Origin: Streptomyces sp. NBC_01451 | GTDB taxonomy: Bacteria; Actinomycetota; Actinomycetes; Streptomycetales; Streptomycetaceae | Direction: 5' to 3' | Length of the DNA: 64,000 bases | Assembly: GCF_036227485.1 (NCBI RefSeq) | Contig: NZ_CP109479.1 | Location: 7,998,001-8,062,000, forward strand | Part shown: piece by piece, positions 12,695 through 21,841 of the stretch | How the letters are laid out: every line of letters begins with the position of its first letter | How positions within the stretch are numbered: position 1 is the first letter of the stretch | Position numbers and translations under genes: made by a program | The notes under the pieces: generated by a model | Told to the model about the DNA's origin: nothing | Databases searched by the model: none | Seen by the model: the letters and a program-made list of their open reading frames with translations, nothing else

Positions 12695-13022
12695 GGGCCG
12701 CGGCGGCCTCCGGGACCTCCGCGGGCCCGTGTTCACCCGTCACGGTGAGTGGTGCTCGTACATCTGTGTGCCGTGACGCACTGTGTGCGATTGCATCCGC
12801 AGTGTGCAAATGGGTTGAGGGTACTCCACTTGCGAGGGGCATTTCAGAGCCTTGCCGAATATGACACGGCGTTGATCCGGTCGGACTAAGCTCGCCCGCA
12901 GCGCACCGAGTTGGTATGTATTCGTGCGCTTGTTCCCAAAAATACCGAAGATCCGGACAATTCCCAGACCTACCCCACAGCAAGCTCCCCCAACCCCAGT
13001 CGATTTGTCTCAGAGGGCATAC
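12695..13022. promoter_or_regulatory. intergenic region before the conservon
   Basis: This 328-bp gap is noticeably richer in A and T than its surroundings between about 12770 and 12970 and has no convincing ORF. It includes an imperfect CGTCACGG...CCGTGACG inverted pair around 12738-12777. It presumably contains the conservon promoter; I could not place -35/-10 elements with confidence. Confidence 0.4.
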
Positions 13023-14762
13023 ATGGTGAGTGTTCAATCGCCTCCCGGTGGCCGTGAACTTCCCTACGCGCGCGTGCTGTTGCTACCTGCCATAGCGATG
13101 GCCGGGGCGACCGGAGCCGCCGCCGCCCTGGTCACGGGGCCGGCCCGCGCAGCCGTCGGCTGGTGCGGAGCCGTCGCCACGGTCCTGGTCGTCGCGGTCG
13201 CCGCCGAAGTGGTCCGCCGCGGCCGGACCGTCCGTACCCTGCGGGCCGAGCACGCCCGTCACACCGCGTATCTGGAGCGGCGTATCGCCGCCCACGACGA
13301 GGACTTCGACCGGCTCGGCAAGGAAGTCCTGCCGTACGCGCTCCGTCGGCTGCGCGGAGCCGGTTCACCCACAGAGGTGATTCGCCAATTCGGTCTGCCG
13401 GACTCCCCGTACCGCGAACTCCCGGTACCGCAGCGCAAGCTGCTGACCCAGGTCCTGGAGATCATCGACCGCGAGGAGGCCATGCGGGACGGCGCACAGC
13501 GTGCGTTCGTCAGCATCGCCCGGCGCGTTCAGGCGATCGTCCACCAGCAGGCCAACGAACTCCGGGAGATGGAGGAGGACCACGGCCGCAACCCCGAGGT
13601 CTTCGACGACCTCCTGCGCATCGACCACGGCACCGCGCTGATCGGCCGCCTCGCCGACTCCATCTCCGTGCTCGGCGGCGGCCGTCCCGGCCGCCAGTGG
13701 CCCCAGCCCGTCGCGCTGTACAGCGTGCTGCGCGGCGCGATGTCCCGGATCCTGGAATACCGCCGCATCGAGCTGGCGTCCATCGCGAAGGTCAACGTCG
13801 ACGGCAACTCCGTCGAACCGCTCATCCACGCGGCGGCCGAACTCCTCGACAACGCCACGCGCTACTCGCCGCCCCACACCAAGGTGCACGTCACCGCGAC
13901 CGAGGTGCAGACCGGCATCGCCATCGAGATCGAGGACGCCGGCGTCAGCCTCAGCGAAGAGGCCCGCAAGCGCGCCGAGGACATGATCGCCCGCGCCCAG
14001 GCCGGCTTCGACCTCAACGACCTCGGCGAGTCCCCGCGCCTCGGCATGGCGGTCGTGGGCCGCCTCTGTGAGACGTACCGGATGCAGATCTCCCTGCGGC
14101 AGTCCGCGTACGGCGGTGTCCGGGCGGTCCTGGTCGTGCCCTCCGAGATGCTCACCAGCGACCCCGCCCCCGGCCTCGCGCACGGCATCGGAGCAACCGC
14201 CGCACCAAAGATCGAACTCGGCGCGCTGGAAGGCCCCAAGCGACCGCCCAAGAAGCGCCGCCCCACGACCGGCCCGCGAATCCCGGCCTCCGTCTCCATG
14301 GAGGACGACATCCCGGAGGTCACCGAGTGGACCGAGAACGGTCTGCCGCAGCGCCGCAGCCGGGTCAAGACCCCGCTCAGCGAGCGGTACGCCCGGTCCA
14401 GGGCCGCCGAGGCCGAGATGGAGGCCGACCCGGAGCTCCGCAAACTGTGGGAGCCCGAGCCGCAGAAGAAGGAAGACGAACCCCTGCCGGGCCTGTGGGT
14501 CGAGGCGTTCATGGAGGGCCTCAAGGGCGACCCGGACCCCACTGCCTTCACCCGGAACCCCGACGACCCGACGACGTTCTCGGATCACCCCGACGACGCG
14601 GCCGACTTCACCGCGTTCCCGGCCGGCGGCTCCAGGGCCCTCGACGGCCACCCGGACGACCGGGCGGCCTTCGGCGGCCACCGGGAAGACCCGACCGCAT
14701 CCAGCGCGACCAACCAGCAGCCGGCCCACGCCGAGGCCGACGACGAGGGGGACCTCAAGTGA
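13023..14762 (+). CDS. rarA: conservon sensor-kinase-like protein (RarA/CvnA type)
   Basis: This 579-residue protein heads the conservon. Two N-terminal membrane helices (about residues 16-33 and 38-57) are followed by a short coiled region. Next comes a histidine-kinase-like ATPase domain with an N-box (HAAAELLDNATRYSPP) and a G-box-like GMAVVGRLC, then a long disordered acidic C-terminal tail with repeated Asp-Asp-Pro units. No classical phospho-accepting H-box is evident, as is usual for CvnA proteins, so it may act as a scaffold rather than a kinase. I chose ATG 13023 (MVSVQSPPGG) behind AGAGGG. The next gene overlaps it by GTGA. Confidence 0.85.
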   Translation: MVSVQSPPGGRELPYARVLLLPAIAMAGATGAAAALVTGPARAAVGWCGAVATVLVVAVAAEVVRRGRTVRTLRAEHARHTAYLERRIAAHDEDFDRLGKEVLPYALRRLRGAGSPTEVIRQFGLPDSPYRELPVPQRKLLTQVLEIIDREEAMRDGAQRAFVSIARRVQAIVHQQANELREMEEDHGRNPEVFDDLLRIDHGTALIGRLADSISVLGGGRPGRQWPQPVALYSVLRGAMSRILEYRRIELASIAKVNVDGNSVEPLIHAAAELLDNATRYSPPHTKVHVTATEVQTGIAIEIEDAGVSLSEEARKRAEDMIARAQAGFDLNDLGESPRLGMAVVGRLCETYRMQISLRQSAYGGVRAVLVVPSEMLTSDPAPGLAHGIGATAAPKIELGALEGPKRPPKKRRPTTGPRIPASVSMEDDIPEVTEWTENGLPQRRSRVKTPLSERYARSRAAEAEMEADPELRKLWEPEPQKKEDEPLPGLWVEAFMEGLKGDPDPTAFTRNPDDPTTFSDHPDDAADFTAFPAGGSRALDGHPDDRAAFGGHREDPTASSATNQQPAHAEADDEGDLK

Positions 14763-15166
14763 TCTCGCAGCGAGCCAACTTCGACTGGATGCTCAAGGAG
14801 CTCGCCGACGGCGTTCCGGGTATCCAGCAGATCGTGGTGCTCTCCGCCGACGGCCTGCGCATCGCCCGCTACGGCGGCGACCCCGACGCCGCCGACCGTG
14901 TCGCAGCCGCCTGCGCGGGTCTCCAGAGCCTCGCGGGAGCCGTCGCGCACGAGATCCCGGACAGCGACGGCACCATGCGGATGGTCATCATCGAGGTCAA
15001 GGGCGGCTACTTCTACCTGATGGCCGCCGGACCCAACGCCTATCTCGCGGTCCTCGCCAACGTGATCGCCGAGCCCGGCAACATGAGCAACCACATGCGC
15101 GACCTCGTGGTGCGGATCGGCGCCCACCTCACCAGTCCGCCCCGGCGGAACGGGCAGACCGTATGA
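14759..15166 (+). CDS. rarB: roadblock/LC7-domain protein (RarB/CvnB type)
   Basis: This 135-residue roadblock/LC7 protein is a small regulator that usually binds a Ras-like GTPase. The core runs from NFDWMLKELADGVPGI through IEVKGGYFYLMAAGPNA. The GTG start at 14759 overlaps the stop of the preceding gene (GTGA), and its stop overlaps the ATG of the DUF742 gene. In conservons the B protein is thought to work with the D GTPase, much as MglB does with MglA in Myxococcus. Confidence 0.9.
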   Translation: MISQRANFDWMLKELADGVPGIQQIVVLSADGLRIARYGGDPDAADRVAAACAGLQSLAGAVAHEIPDSDGTMRMVIIEVKGGYFYLMAAGPNAYLAVLANVIAEPGNMSNHMRDLVVRIGAHLTSPPRRNGQTV

Positions 15167-15603
15167 CTCCTCCGCAGCGCCGACGGCGCTACCCGGTCAA
15201 GCAGGAACCTCCGGCGGAGCCTCACTACGAGAGCCCCGCGGCCACCGAGGGCGCGGAGAACAAGGGCGGGAAGCGCAAGAACCCGGAACGGCTCTATGTG
15301 CTCACCGGCGCCACCCAGGGCGGCGAGCGAGCCTCCCTCGACCTCGTCACGTTAATCGTGGCGTGCGCCGAACCCCCGCCCGCCGCCGCGCCGGAGCAGG
15401 CGGCGCTGCTCCGCCTCTGCAAGGCACCACTGTCCGTGGCCGAGCTCTCGGCCTACCTCAACCTGCCGTTCAGCGTGGTGACCGTCCTGCTCACCGAGCT
15501 GCTGGCGGCCGAACTGGTCCAGGCGCGCGACCCGCTCATCAGCCAGTCGCTCGCCGACCGTTCCCTCCTCGAAGCGGTGATGCATGGACTTCAAAAGCTC
15601 TGA
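15163..15603 (+). CDS. rarC: DUF742 protein (RarC/CvnC type) with a TTA codon
   Basis: This 146-residue protein consists of a basic, disordered N-terminus (about 40 residues) and a DUF742 winged-helix-like domain (LYVLTGATQ..., LPFSVVTVLLTELLAAELV). ATG 15163 overlaps the previous stop, and its end overlaps the GTPase gene by 20 bp. Codon 64 (15352-15354) is TTA, the rare leucine codon read only by the developmentally regulated bldA tRNA. This would make the middle of the conservon dependent on bldA. DUF742 proteins are of unknown biochemical function but are always conservon members. Confidence 0.9.
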   Translation: MTPPQRRRRYPVKQEPPAEPHYESPAATEGAENKGGKRKNPERLYVLTGATQGGERASLDLVTLIVACAEPPPAAAPEQAALLRLCKAPLSVAELSAYLNLPFSVVTVLLTELLAAELVQARDPLISQSLADRSLLEAVMHGLQKL

Positions 15604-16204
15604 CCCCATCACGGGTCCACGGACCGAGGACCGTCTGCCGCAGACCACCCAGGCCGCGGTGAAGATCGTCATCGTGGGCGGGTTCGGCGTCGGCAAGACG
15701 ACCATGGTCGGCTCGGTCAGTGAGATCAGGCCTCTCACCACCGAAGAGACCATGACGCAGGCCGGCGTCGGCGTCGACGACAACTACGGCTCCGATTCCA
15801 AGACCGCCACCACCGTGGCCATGGACTTCGGCCGCATCAGCATCACCGACCAGCTGGTGCTGTACCTGTTCGGCACCCCGGGCCAGGAACGCTTCTGGTT
15901 CCTGTGGAACGGGCTGTTCGAAGGCGCCCTCGGCGCGGTCGTCCTGATCGACACCCGGCGCCTGGAAGTCAGCTTCGACGTCATAGGGCGCTTGGAGGAA
16001 CGTGGCGTGCCCTTCGTCATCGCCGTCAACTCCTTCCCGGACGCGCCCCGTTACCCGATCGAGGATCTGCGTTCGGCCCTCGACCTGGCTCCGGAGATCC
16101 CCATCGTGGAGTGCGACGCACGCCGCAGGGCCTCCAGCCGCGACACGCTCATGACGCTGATGCGCTTCCTGCACTCGCTGGAGATGGCGAAGGCGTCCGT
16201 CTGA
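15584..16204 (+). CDS. rarD: conservon GTPase (RarD/CvnD type)
   Basis: This 206-residue Ras/MglA-like small GTPase has a P-loop GGFGVGKTT (about residues 31-39), a switch region ending in LFGTPGQERFWFLWNGL (DxxGQ-like Walker B) and, in place of the usual NKxD, an AVNSFPDAPRY segment typical of these actinobacterial GTPases. It overlaps rarC by 20 bp and is followed after 73 bp by the P450 gene. Together with the roadblock protein it probably forms a nucleotide-dependent switch at the membrane-bound RarA. Confidence 0.9.
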   Translation: MDFKSSDPITGPRTEDRLPQTTQAAVKIVIVGGFGVGKTTMVGSVSEIRPLTTEETMTQAGVGVDDNYGSDSKTATTVAMDFGRISITDQLVLYLFGTPGQERFWFLWNGLFEGALGAVVLIDTRRLEVSFDVIGRLEERGVPFVIAVNSFPDAPRYPIEDLRSALDLAPEIPIVECDARRRASSRDTLMTLMRFLHSLEMAKASV

Positions 16205-16277
16205 GCGCGGCAATTCACCACCGGCACACCATCAACTCTTCTGACACCGGATCCACTTCAGTTTCGGAGCGATCACT

Positions 16278-17756
16278 GTGACGCCTGAGCCACACTCCCC
16301 GACCGACACGGACGACACCGCCCTCAGCCCGCCCCCCGGCTGCCCGGCTCACGGCACCGGCCCCGGCGGGCTGCGCCGCCTGTACGGTCCCGAGGCCGAG
16401 GATCTGGGAGCCGTGTACGAGAAACTCAGGGCCGAGCACGGTGCGGTGGCCCCCGCGCTGCTTCACGAGGACGTGCCGATCTGGGTGGTGCTCGGGCACG
16501 GCGAGAACATGCACATGGTGCGGACCCCCTCGCACTACTGCAAGGACAGCCGGTTGTGGACTCCCATGCAGGACGGCACGGTCAAGCCCGACCACCCGCT
16601 CATGCCGCACTTCGCCCGGCAGCCCATCTGCTGCCACACCGAGGGCGAAGAGCACCTGAGGCTGCGCGGCGCGGTCACCGGCGCCATGTCGACCATCGAC
16701 CACCGGGGCATCCGCCGCTACATCAACCGCTCGACCCAGCACCTCGTCAACCAGTTCTGCGAGGAGGGCAGCGCCGACCTGGTCAGCCAGTTCGCCGAGC
16801 ACCTGCCGATGGCGGTGATGTGCGAGATCCTCGGCATGCCCGAGGAGTACGGCGACCGGATCGTGCAGGCCGCCCGCGACATGCTCAAAGGCACCGAGAC
16901 CGCGATCGCGAGCAACCAGTACGTCATGGACGCCCTGATGCGGCTCACCGCCCGCCGCCGGGCCGAGCCCAGGGACGACTTCACCAGCCACCTCATCAAC
17001 CACCCGGCGGGGCTCGACGACGAGGAGATCGGCCAGCACCTGCGGGTCGTCCTGATCGTCGCGTACGAGAGCACCGCCAACCTCCTCGCCAACGTGCTGC
17101 GGGAGGTGCTCACCAACCCGGGGTTCCGCGCTCGGCTCAACGGTGGCCAGATGACCGTGCCCGAGGCGGTCGAGCAGTCCCTGTGGGACGAGCCGCCGTT
17201 CAGCACCGTCTTCGCCTATATCGCCAAACAGGACACCGAGCTGGGCGGCCAGCGCATCCGCAAGGGCGACGGACTCCTCCTCGGCATGGCACCGGGCAAC
17301 GTCGACCCGCGCGTCCGACCGGATCTCGAAGCGAACATGCAGGGCAACCGCTCCCACCTCGCGTTCAGCGGCGGCCCCCACGAGTGCCCGGGCCAGGACA
17401 TCGGCCGCGCCATCGCCGACGTCGGTGTCGACGCGTTGCTGACCCGCGTTCCGGACATCCAACTCGCCTGCGGGGAGGACGAGTTGCGCTGGCGGTCGTC
17501 CGTTTCCACCCGGCACCTGGTGGAACTGCCGGTGAAGTTCGCGCCGAGGTCCCCGCAGGAGGTCATGGAGCGGCCCGTCGAGAAGCCGGTGCCGCCGCAG
17601 CGCCCGAACGACTGGCAGGTCGGTACGGAGCAGCCGCAGCCCACGGCTGCGGAACCCGCCGTCCCGGCCGCCGAGGCCACACCGGCACCGGTGCCCGAAA
17701 CGGCCCGTCGGCCGGGGGTGTTCGGGCGCCTCCTGCGCTGGTGGCGCGGCGACTGA
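16278..17756 (+). CDS. conservon cytochrome P450 lacking the ExxR motif
   Basis: This 492-residue P450-fold protein is the final gene of the conservon (position of rarE). The heme-ligand loop FSGGPHECPGQ is intact, with Cys370. The I-helix reads VAYESTANLL. The normally invariant K-helix Glu-x-x-Arg is replaced by Gln300-Ser-Leu-Trp303 (context AVEQSLWDEPP). Loss of ExxR is documented for the CYP157 family of Streptomyces, so this is probably a CYP157-like member and not damage. A proline-rich C-terminal extension of about 80 residues ends in a basic, tryptophan-containing tail that could touch the membrane. The start is GTG 16278. Catalytic activity is uncertain. Confidence 0.85.
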   Translation: MTPEPHSPTDTDDTALSPPPGCPAHGTGPGGLRRLYGPEAEDLGAVYEKLRAEHGAVAPALLHEDVPIWVVLGHGENMHMVRTPSHYCKDSRLWTPMQDGTVKPDHPLMPHFARQPICCHTEGEEHLRLRGAVTGAMSTIDHRGIRRYINRSTQHLVNQFCEEGSADLVSQFAEHLPMAVMCEILGMPEEYGDRIVQAARDMLKGTETAIASNQYVMDALMRLTARRRAEPRDDFTSHLINHPAGLDDEEIGQHLRVVLIVAYESTANLLANVLREVLTNPGFRARLNGGQMTVPEAVEQSLWDEPPFSTVFAYIAKQDTELGGQRIRKGDGLLLGMAPGNVDPRVRPDLEANMQGNRSHLAFSGGPHECPGQDIGRAIADVGVDALLTRVPDIQLACGEDELRWRSSVSTRHLVELPVKFAPRSPQEVMERPVEKPVPPQRPNDWQVGTEQPQPTAAEPAVPAAEATPAPVPETARRPGVFGRLLRWWRGD

Positions 17757-17774
17757 GCCGCCCGGGCACCGGTG

Positions 17775-18716
17775 CTATCCGGCCCACTCGTCGTACGACG
17801 ACCAGGCCCCCAGCACACGCGGGCTGACGAACCGGTGCTCGCGTCCCGTGACCGGATCGGTGAACTCCAGGACCCGCGCCAGCAGTTGGAGCGGACTGCG
17901 GAAGTCGCCGGCCGCCACGGGACCGGTGACCTCCGGGTAGAGGGGATCGCCGAGGATCGGCACCCCCAACGCGCTCATGTGCACCCTCAGTTGGTGCGTC
18001 TGCCCGGTACCCGGCGTCAGCCGGTACCGGGCACGCCCGTACCCGTGCTCCAGCAACTCGACCCGGCTCACCGCATTGGGCTCGCCCTCGACCTCACGGG
18101 CCGCCAGGACCCCGCGCTCCTTGACGATCCGGCTGCGTACGGTGCGGGGCAGGACCAGCGCCGGATCGTACGGCGCGACGGCCTCGTACTCCTTCGCCAC
18201 CCGCTTGTCCCGGAACAGCGACTGGTACGCGCCCCGTTCCTCGGGCCGCACGGTGAACAGCACCAGGCCGGCCGTCAGCCGGTCCAGCCGGTGTGCCGCG
18301 CCGAGAGCCGGGATGCCCAGCTCCCGCCGCAGCCGCGCCAGGGCCGTCTCGGCGACATGACCGCCGCGCGGGGTGGTGGCCAGAAAGTGCGGCTTGTCGG
18401 CCACCACCACGTGCTCGTCCCGGTACAGGACGTCCACCGCGAACGGCACCCGCTCCTCGTCGGGCAGTTCCCGGTGGAACCACACGAACATCCCCGGCGC
18501 GTACGCCATGTCCCGCGGCACCGCACGCCCGGTGACGTCCACGATCAGCCCCGCGTCGAGCATTCCGTCGACGACCCCGGTCCCGGCCGCGAGCCGTGCG
18601 ACGAGGTGATCCCGCACGGTCGCCCACGCGTCCCCGGCCGGCAGCCGGACCCGCACGGGGTCCACCCCGTCGCGCTGCGGCAGGGGGGAGGGCGGGGGCG
18701 GGGTGCGGCGTCTCAT
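17775..18716 (-). CDS. RluA-family pseudouridine synthase
   Basis: This protein of about 313 residues converts selected uridines in rRNA or tRNA to pseudouridine. The signature AAHRLDRLTAGLVLF holds the catalytic Asp145, and later motifs (PGTGQTHQLRVHMSALG) match the family. An N-terminal stretch before residue 90 could be S4-like but is degenerate. ATG 18716 was chosen; GTG 18719 and TTG 18725 are alternatives in the same frame, none with a clear ribosome site, and a leaderless mRNA is possible. It converges with the P450 gene, leaving 18 bp between stops. The RNA target cannot be told from sequence. Confidence 0.88.
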   Translation of the reverse strand: MRRRTPPPPSPLPQRDGVDPVRVRLPAGDAWATVRDHLVARLAAGTGVVDGMLDAGLIVDVTGRAVPRDMAYAPGMFVWFHRELPDEERVPFAVDVLYRDEHVVVADKPHFLATTPRGGHVAETALARLRRELGIPALGAAHRLDRLTAGLVLFTVRPEERGAYQSLFRDKRVAKEYEAVAPYDPALVLPRTVRSRIVKERGVLAAREVEGEPNAVSRVELLEHGYGRARYRLTPGTGQTHQLRVHMSALGVPILGDPLYPEVTGPVAAGDFRSPLQLLARVLEFTDPVTGREHRFVSPRVLGAWSSYDEWAG

Positions 18717-18788
18717 CACGATCAAGCATATGAGGTGTGGTGTGCCGGCCCCGCTCTCGCACGGGCTCCCTGACCTGCTCCGGCCGTT

Positions 18789-19901
18789 CTACGCGACCGC
18801 TGTGGTCGGGGTGTGGCGGTCTCCGCAGTGCGGGCAGAGACCGGCGGCCGAGTGGCGCACCTCGGCCTTCGGGTGGTCATGGGTGGGACCGTGAGGCCCC
18901 GTCTTGGGGGTGGGGCGTCCCGCACGATGGTTGTGTCGCCCGGTCAGGGTGTGCCATTCGAGATTTCCCCGCATCCAGTGCCGCAGTCCGGCGAGGTAGC
19001 GGGTGAGTTCGGGCGAGGCGTGGCGCGCGACGTCGGGTTCCAGACGCAGATACGCGCACATGAGGCGGTCGTGGAGCTCGCCGGTCGCGCGCATGCTCTG
19101 TTCGAGAGGCCATCCGTGGCGTGCGGAGAGCACGGTGGGCAGGCTGTGGCTGCCGATGTCGGCGCTTTCCTTGGCGACCGAGTACAGATCGTTCACCAGC
19201 ATGATCATCAGTGAGGCGGCGAGCGACAGCGACCGGACACCGGGCTCTTCCCAGTCACGGGCGGGCAGTTCGTAGCCGCCGGCGACGTCGATCAGCACCA
19301 GGCATGCCATGGCTCCGTTGTACTTGCGGTGAGCCAGGTATTCCGCGGGGTCGGGAACGTGCCCGGCGATACGCCACGAATTCTCCGCCGCCATCGCCAG
19401 GAACGTAGCGGTCGTCTCGTGGCGCAGACGGCCTATTTGCGCCGGTGTGCCCAGGCGCGTGATGTGTTCCGCGGTCTCGCGCAGCGCATGCGCCACCGGG
19501 TCACTGCCGACGAAGCCCTCGACCGAGGGGCAGTCGGGCAGCCGGGCACCGCTCTCCATCGCGGTCAGCGATCCCGCGAGGCGGGACGCGCTCATGGCGA
19601 GGCGGACGCCCTCGATCCCCTCGTCGCAGTAGTGATCGTCCGCGGCGAACAGGGCGGTCATGTTGCGGGCCACGAGCATCAGGTGATCGTGGTCGACCGC
19701 GTCAGGGTGCGTGAGCGCCGCGAACGTGCCGAACCGGTATCCGTTCAGCTCGCTCCGCTGCCCCGGGAAGAGATCGAGGCTCAACGCCCAGGCAACGATG
19801 TCCTCGTCCGCCCTGCGAGCCGCCGTCTCGTCGTACGTGACCGGAAAGGGGCACAACACACTCGGCACTGACAAATTCCGCGTGGAGGTGTCGCTATTCA
19901 T
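18789..19901 (-). CDS. class I terpene synthase
   Basis: This 370-residue terpene cyclase cyclises a linear isoprenyl diphosphate (most likely farnesyl or geranyl diphosphate) into a volatile or membrane-soluble terpene. Both metal-binding motifs are present: the aspartate-rich DDHYCDE (residues 88-94) and the NSE triad as Asn237, Ser241 and Glu245 (NDLYSVAKE). The C-terminus is extended and His-rich, ending with a CPHCG pair. The start ATG 19901 has only a weak ribosome site. No prenyltransferase, methyltransferase or P450 is adjacent; the nearest P450 is the conservon one. Product not predictable by eye. Confidence 0.9.
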   Translation of the reverse strand: MNSDTSTRNLSVPSVLCPFPVTYDETAARRADEDIVAWALSLDLFPGQRSELNGYRFGTFAALTHPDAVDHDHLMLVARNMTALFAADDHYCDEGIEGVRLAMSASRLAGSLTAMESGARLPDCPSVEGFVGSDPVAHALRETAEHITRLGTPAQIGRLRHETTATFLAMAAENSWRIAGHVPDPAEYLAHRKYNGAMACLVLIDVAGGYELPARDWEEPGVRSLSLAASLMIMLVNDLYSVAKESADIGSHSLPTVLSARHGWPLEQSMRATGELHDRLMCAYLRLEPDVARHASPELTRYLAGLRHWMRGNLEWHTLTGRHNHRAGRPTPKTGPHGPTHDHPKAEVRHSAAGLCPHCGDRHTPTTAVA

Positions 19902-20285
19902 ACGTCTTATGGTGCGACCCGCAGGTGACTTTGGGGAATGGCTGGTTCTGGCCACAGTGGCAGCCATTCCCCAGCCCTTTCCCCTCGCAGCAGCACCGGT
20001 CGTCCCTGTCGCACCGGAATTCGTGCTGGATTCAGGCAGGGTGGCCGGTCTTGAGCGAGGCCGCGATTCCGACGACGGGCGGGTCCGTTGTTGAACCGTT
20101 CGTTGTGCCACCTCACCGGGCCGGCCCTCACCGGCCCGCACCGGCCGCCTGGAAGGCGCCGTGGGGATCGACTGACCGAAACTGGACGTCGGCCACGGCC
20201 CGGTCACCGGGGCCGGCCTCCAGGACGTGGACGACGCCGCCGCGACAACGGGTGCCGGGGTGCTCCGGCCTGCCGCATCGGTGGA
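19902..20285. other. gap between terpene synthase and permease
   Basis: This 384-bp stretch has no ORF with the coding bias of its neighbours. It should contain the promoter of the terpene synthase (reading leftwards) and the 3' end of the permease transcript. I see only short GC-rich inverted pairs (around 20119-20143) and nothing else recognisable. Confidence 0.4.
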
Positions 20286-21818
20286 TCAGTCCAACGGGGC
20301 CGAGCGGACGCGCCGAGCACCCACGAGCCGGTACAGGAGCCCGCCCCCCACCGTGACCGCGAGGAACAGCACGGTGAACCACTGGAAGTACCAGTGCCCG
20401 CCCGCCGGGTCGTACACCGCGGCTCGGGGCCAGGCCAGGTTGACGGTCATGAAGAGGCCGTAGAGGAGGGCGAGGGCGTTGACGGGGATGCCCCAGCGGC
20501 CGAGGGAGAAGAGGGGCTTGCCGGTCTCGTCGGTGCCGTCGGCGGTGAAGGTGCCCTTCAGGCGCTGGATCAGGAGCGGGCCGGTCACCATCGCGTATGC
20601 CAGGTACAGCATCACGATGCAGGTGGTGCCGATGGCCAGGAAGGCTTCCGGCGAGGCGAAGTTGAGGAGGAGCAGGGCCGCCGCGAGGACGCCGACGATC
20701 AGGGCCGGGGCGCTCGGCATGCCCGTGCGCGGGTTGACCTTGGCGAGGCGGGCCGAGTACGGCAGTTGGCCGTCGCGGGCCATCGAGAACAGCATCCGGC
20801 AGGCCGCCGTCTGGATCGCGAGGGTCGCGACCGCGATGGCCACCACCACGTCGACCAGCAGGGCGCGGCCCACCCCGTCGCCGAGGCTGCTCGTCAGGAC
20901 GTAGCTCAGGCCCTCGACGCCGAGCCGGCCGTCGGTGAGGCTCGGCGCGGCGAGCAGTCCGGCGAGGATGATCAGCCCGCCCAGCAGGCCCGCCGAGGCG
21001 AGCGCGGTGAGGATCGTGCGGGGCGCGGTGCGTCGGGGATTGTGCGTCTCCTCGCTCATCTCGCCCGCGCTGTCGAATCCGATCATCACGTACGCCGCCG
21101 TGAACGAGCCCACCAGCAGCGCCCCGGTCAGGCCGGACTCCAGTGCGGTACCCGTGTGGAAGGTGATGCCGGGAGTGCGCTCGGAGTGGGTGAACAGGAG
21201 GACGACGATCAGGACGGCGCCGATGATCTCGGCGGTCACACCGACCCGGTTGACCAGGGACATCACGCGGTTGTCCACGACGTTCACCAGGGTCGTCAGG
21301 GCCAGCAGGAGCACGCCGAGGATCGCCGCGTTGGCCGCGCCGCTCGCCGAGGTCGGGGCCGGGTCGTCGCCGACCAGCTGGAAGCCGGACCAGATGGCCG
21401 GCATGACGACCTGGAGCGCGAGCGCGGCAGCCGCGACCACCACGATCTGCCCGATCACCATGATCCAGCCGGCGAACCAGCCGAAGGTGAGGTTGGAGAG
21501 CCGGGACGACCACTGGTAGATCGCGCCGGAGATCGGGTAGCGCGCGGCCAGTTCCGCGAAGCACGCGGCGACCAGCAACTGGCCGATCAGCACGGCCGGC
21601 CAGGCCCAGAAGAAGACGGGGCCGCCGAACGCGTACCCGAAGGCGAAGAACTGGAAGACCGTCGTCAGGACGGAGATGAAGGAGAACCCGGCCGCGAAGG
21701 ACGCGTACCGGCCGAGGCTGCGGTGCAGCTCCTGGCGGTAGCCGAACTCGGTCAGGGAGTGGTCGACGGACGGATCCGCCGGATCGGGGCGTACGTCGGA
21801 GGGAGCGGTCGTGGTCAC
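20286..21818 (-). CDS. APC-family permease, likely importer of the guanidine/urea pathway
   Basis: This 510-residue amino acid-polyamine-organocation transporter has about 12 hydrophobic segments. The N-terminal DHSLTEFGYRQELHRSLGRYASFAAGFSFISVLT and the GFDSAGEMSEETHNPRRTAPR loop are typical of APC amine permeases. A separate subfamily of these (permease, urea carboxylase system) accompanies urea/guanidine carboxylases. Here the gene is about 10 kb from the carboxylase operon but carries a near copy of its 24-bp operator 24-47 bp upstream of the start. I infer import of guanidine or a related compound under the same regulator; gamma-aminobutyrate or another amine remains possible. Confidence 0.88.
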   Translation of the reverse strand: MTTTAPSDVRPDPADPSVDHSLTEFGYRQELHRSLGRYASFAAGFSFISVLTTVFQFFAFGYAFGGPVFFWAWPAVLIGQLLVAACFAELAARYPISGAIYQWSSRLSNLTFGWFAGWIMVIGQIVVVAAAALALQVVMPAIWSGFQLVGDDPAPTSASGAANAAILGVLLLALTTLVNVVDNRVMSLVNRVGVTAEIIGAVLIVVLLFTHSERTPGITFHTGTALESGLTGALLVGSFTAAYVMIGFDSAGEMSEETHNPRRTAPRTILTALASAGLLGGLIILAGLLAAPSLTDGRLGVEGLSYVLTSSLGDGVGRALLVDVVVAIAVATLAIQTAACRMLFSMARDGQLPYSARLAKVNPRTGMPSAPALIVGVLAAALLLLNFASPEAFLAIGTTCIVMLYLAYAMVTGPLLIQRLKGTFTADGTDETGKPLFSLGRWGIPVNALALLYGLFMTVNLAWPRAAVYDPAGGHWYFQWFTVLFLAVTVGGGLLYRLVGARRVRSAPLD

Positions 21819-21841
21819 GGCGGGACCTGCCTTCGGCGCGG

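Noticed and set aside
16278..17756. P450 as a pseudogene because ExxR is missing
   Set aside because: The frame is intact, the heme loop is perfect, and the same substitution type is known in functional conservon-linked CYP157 proteins.
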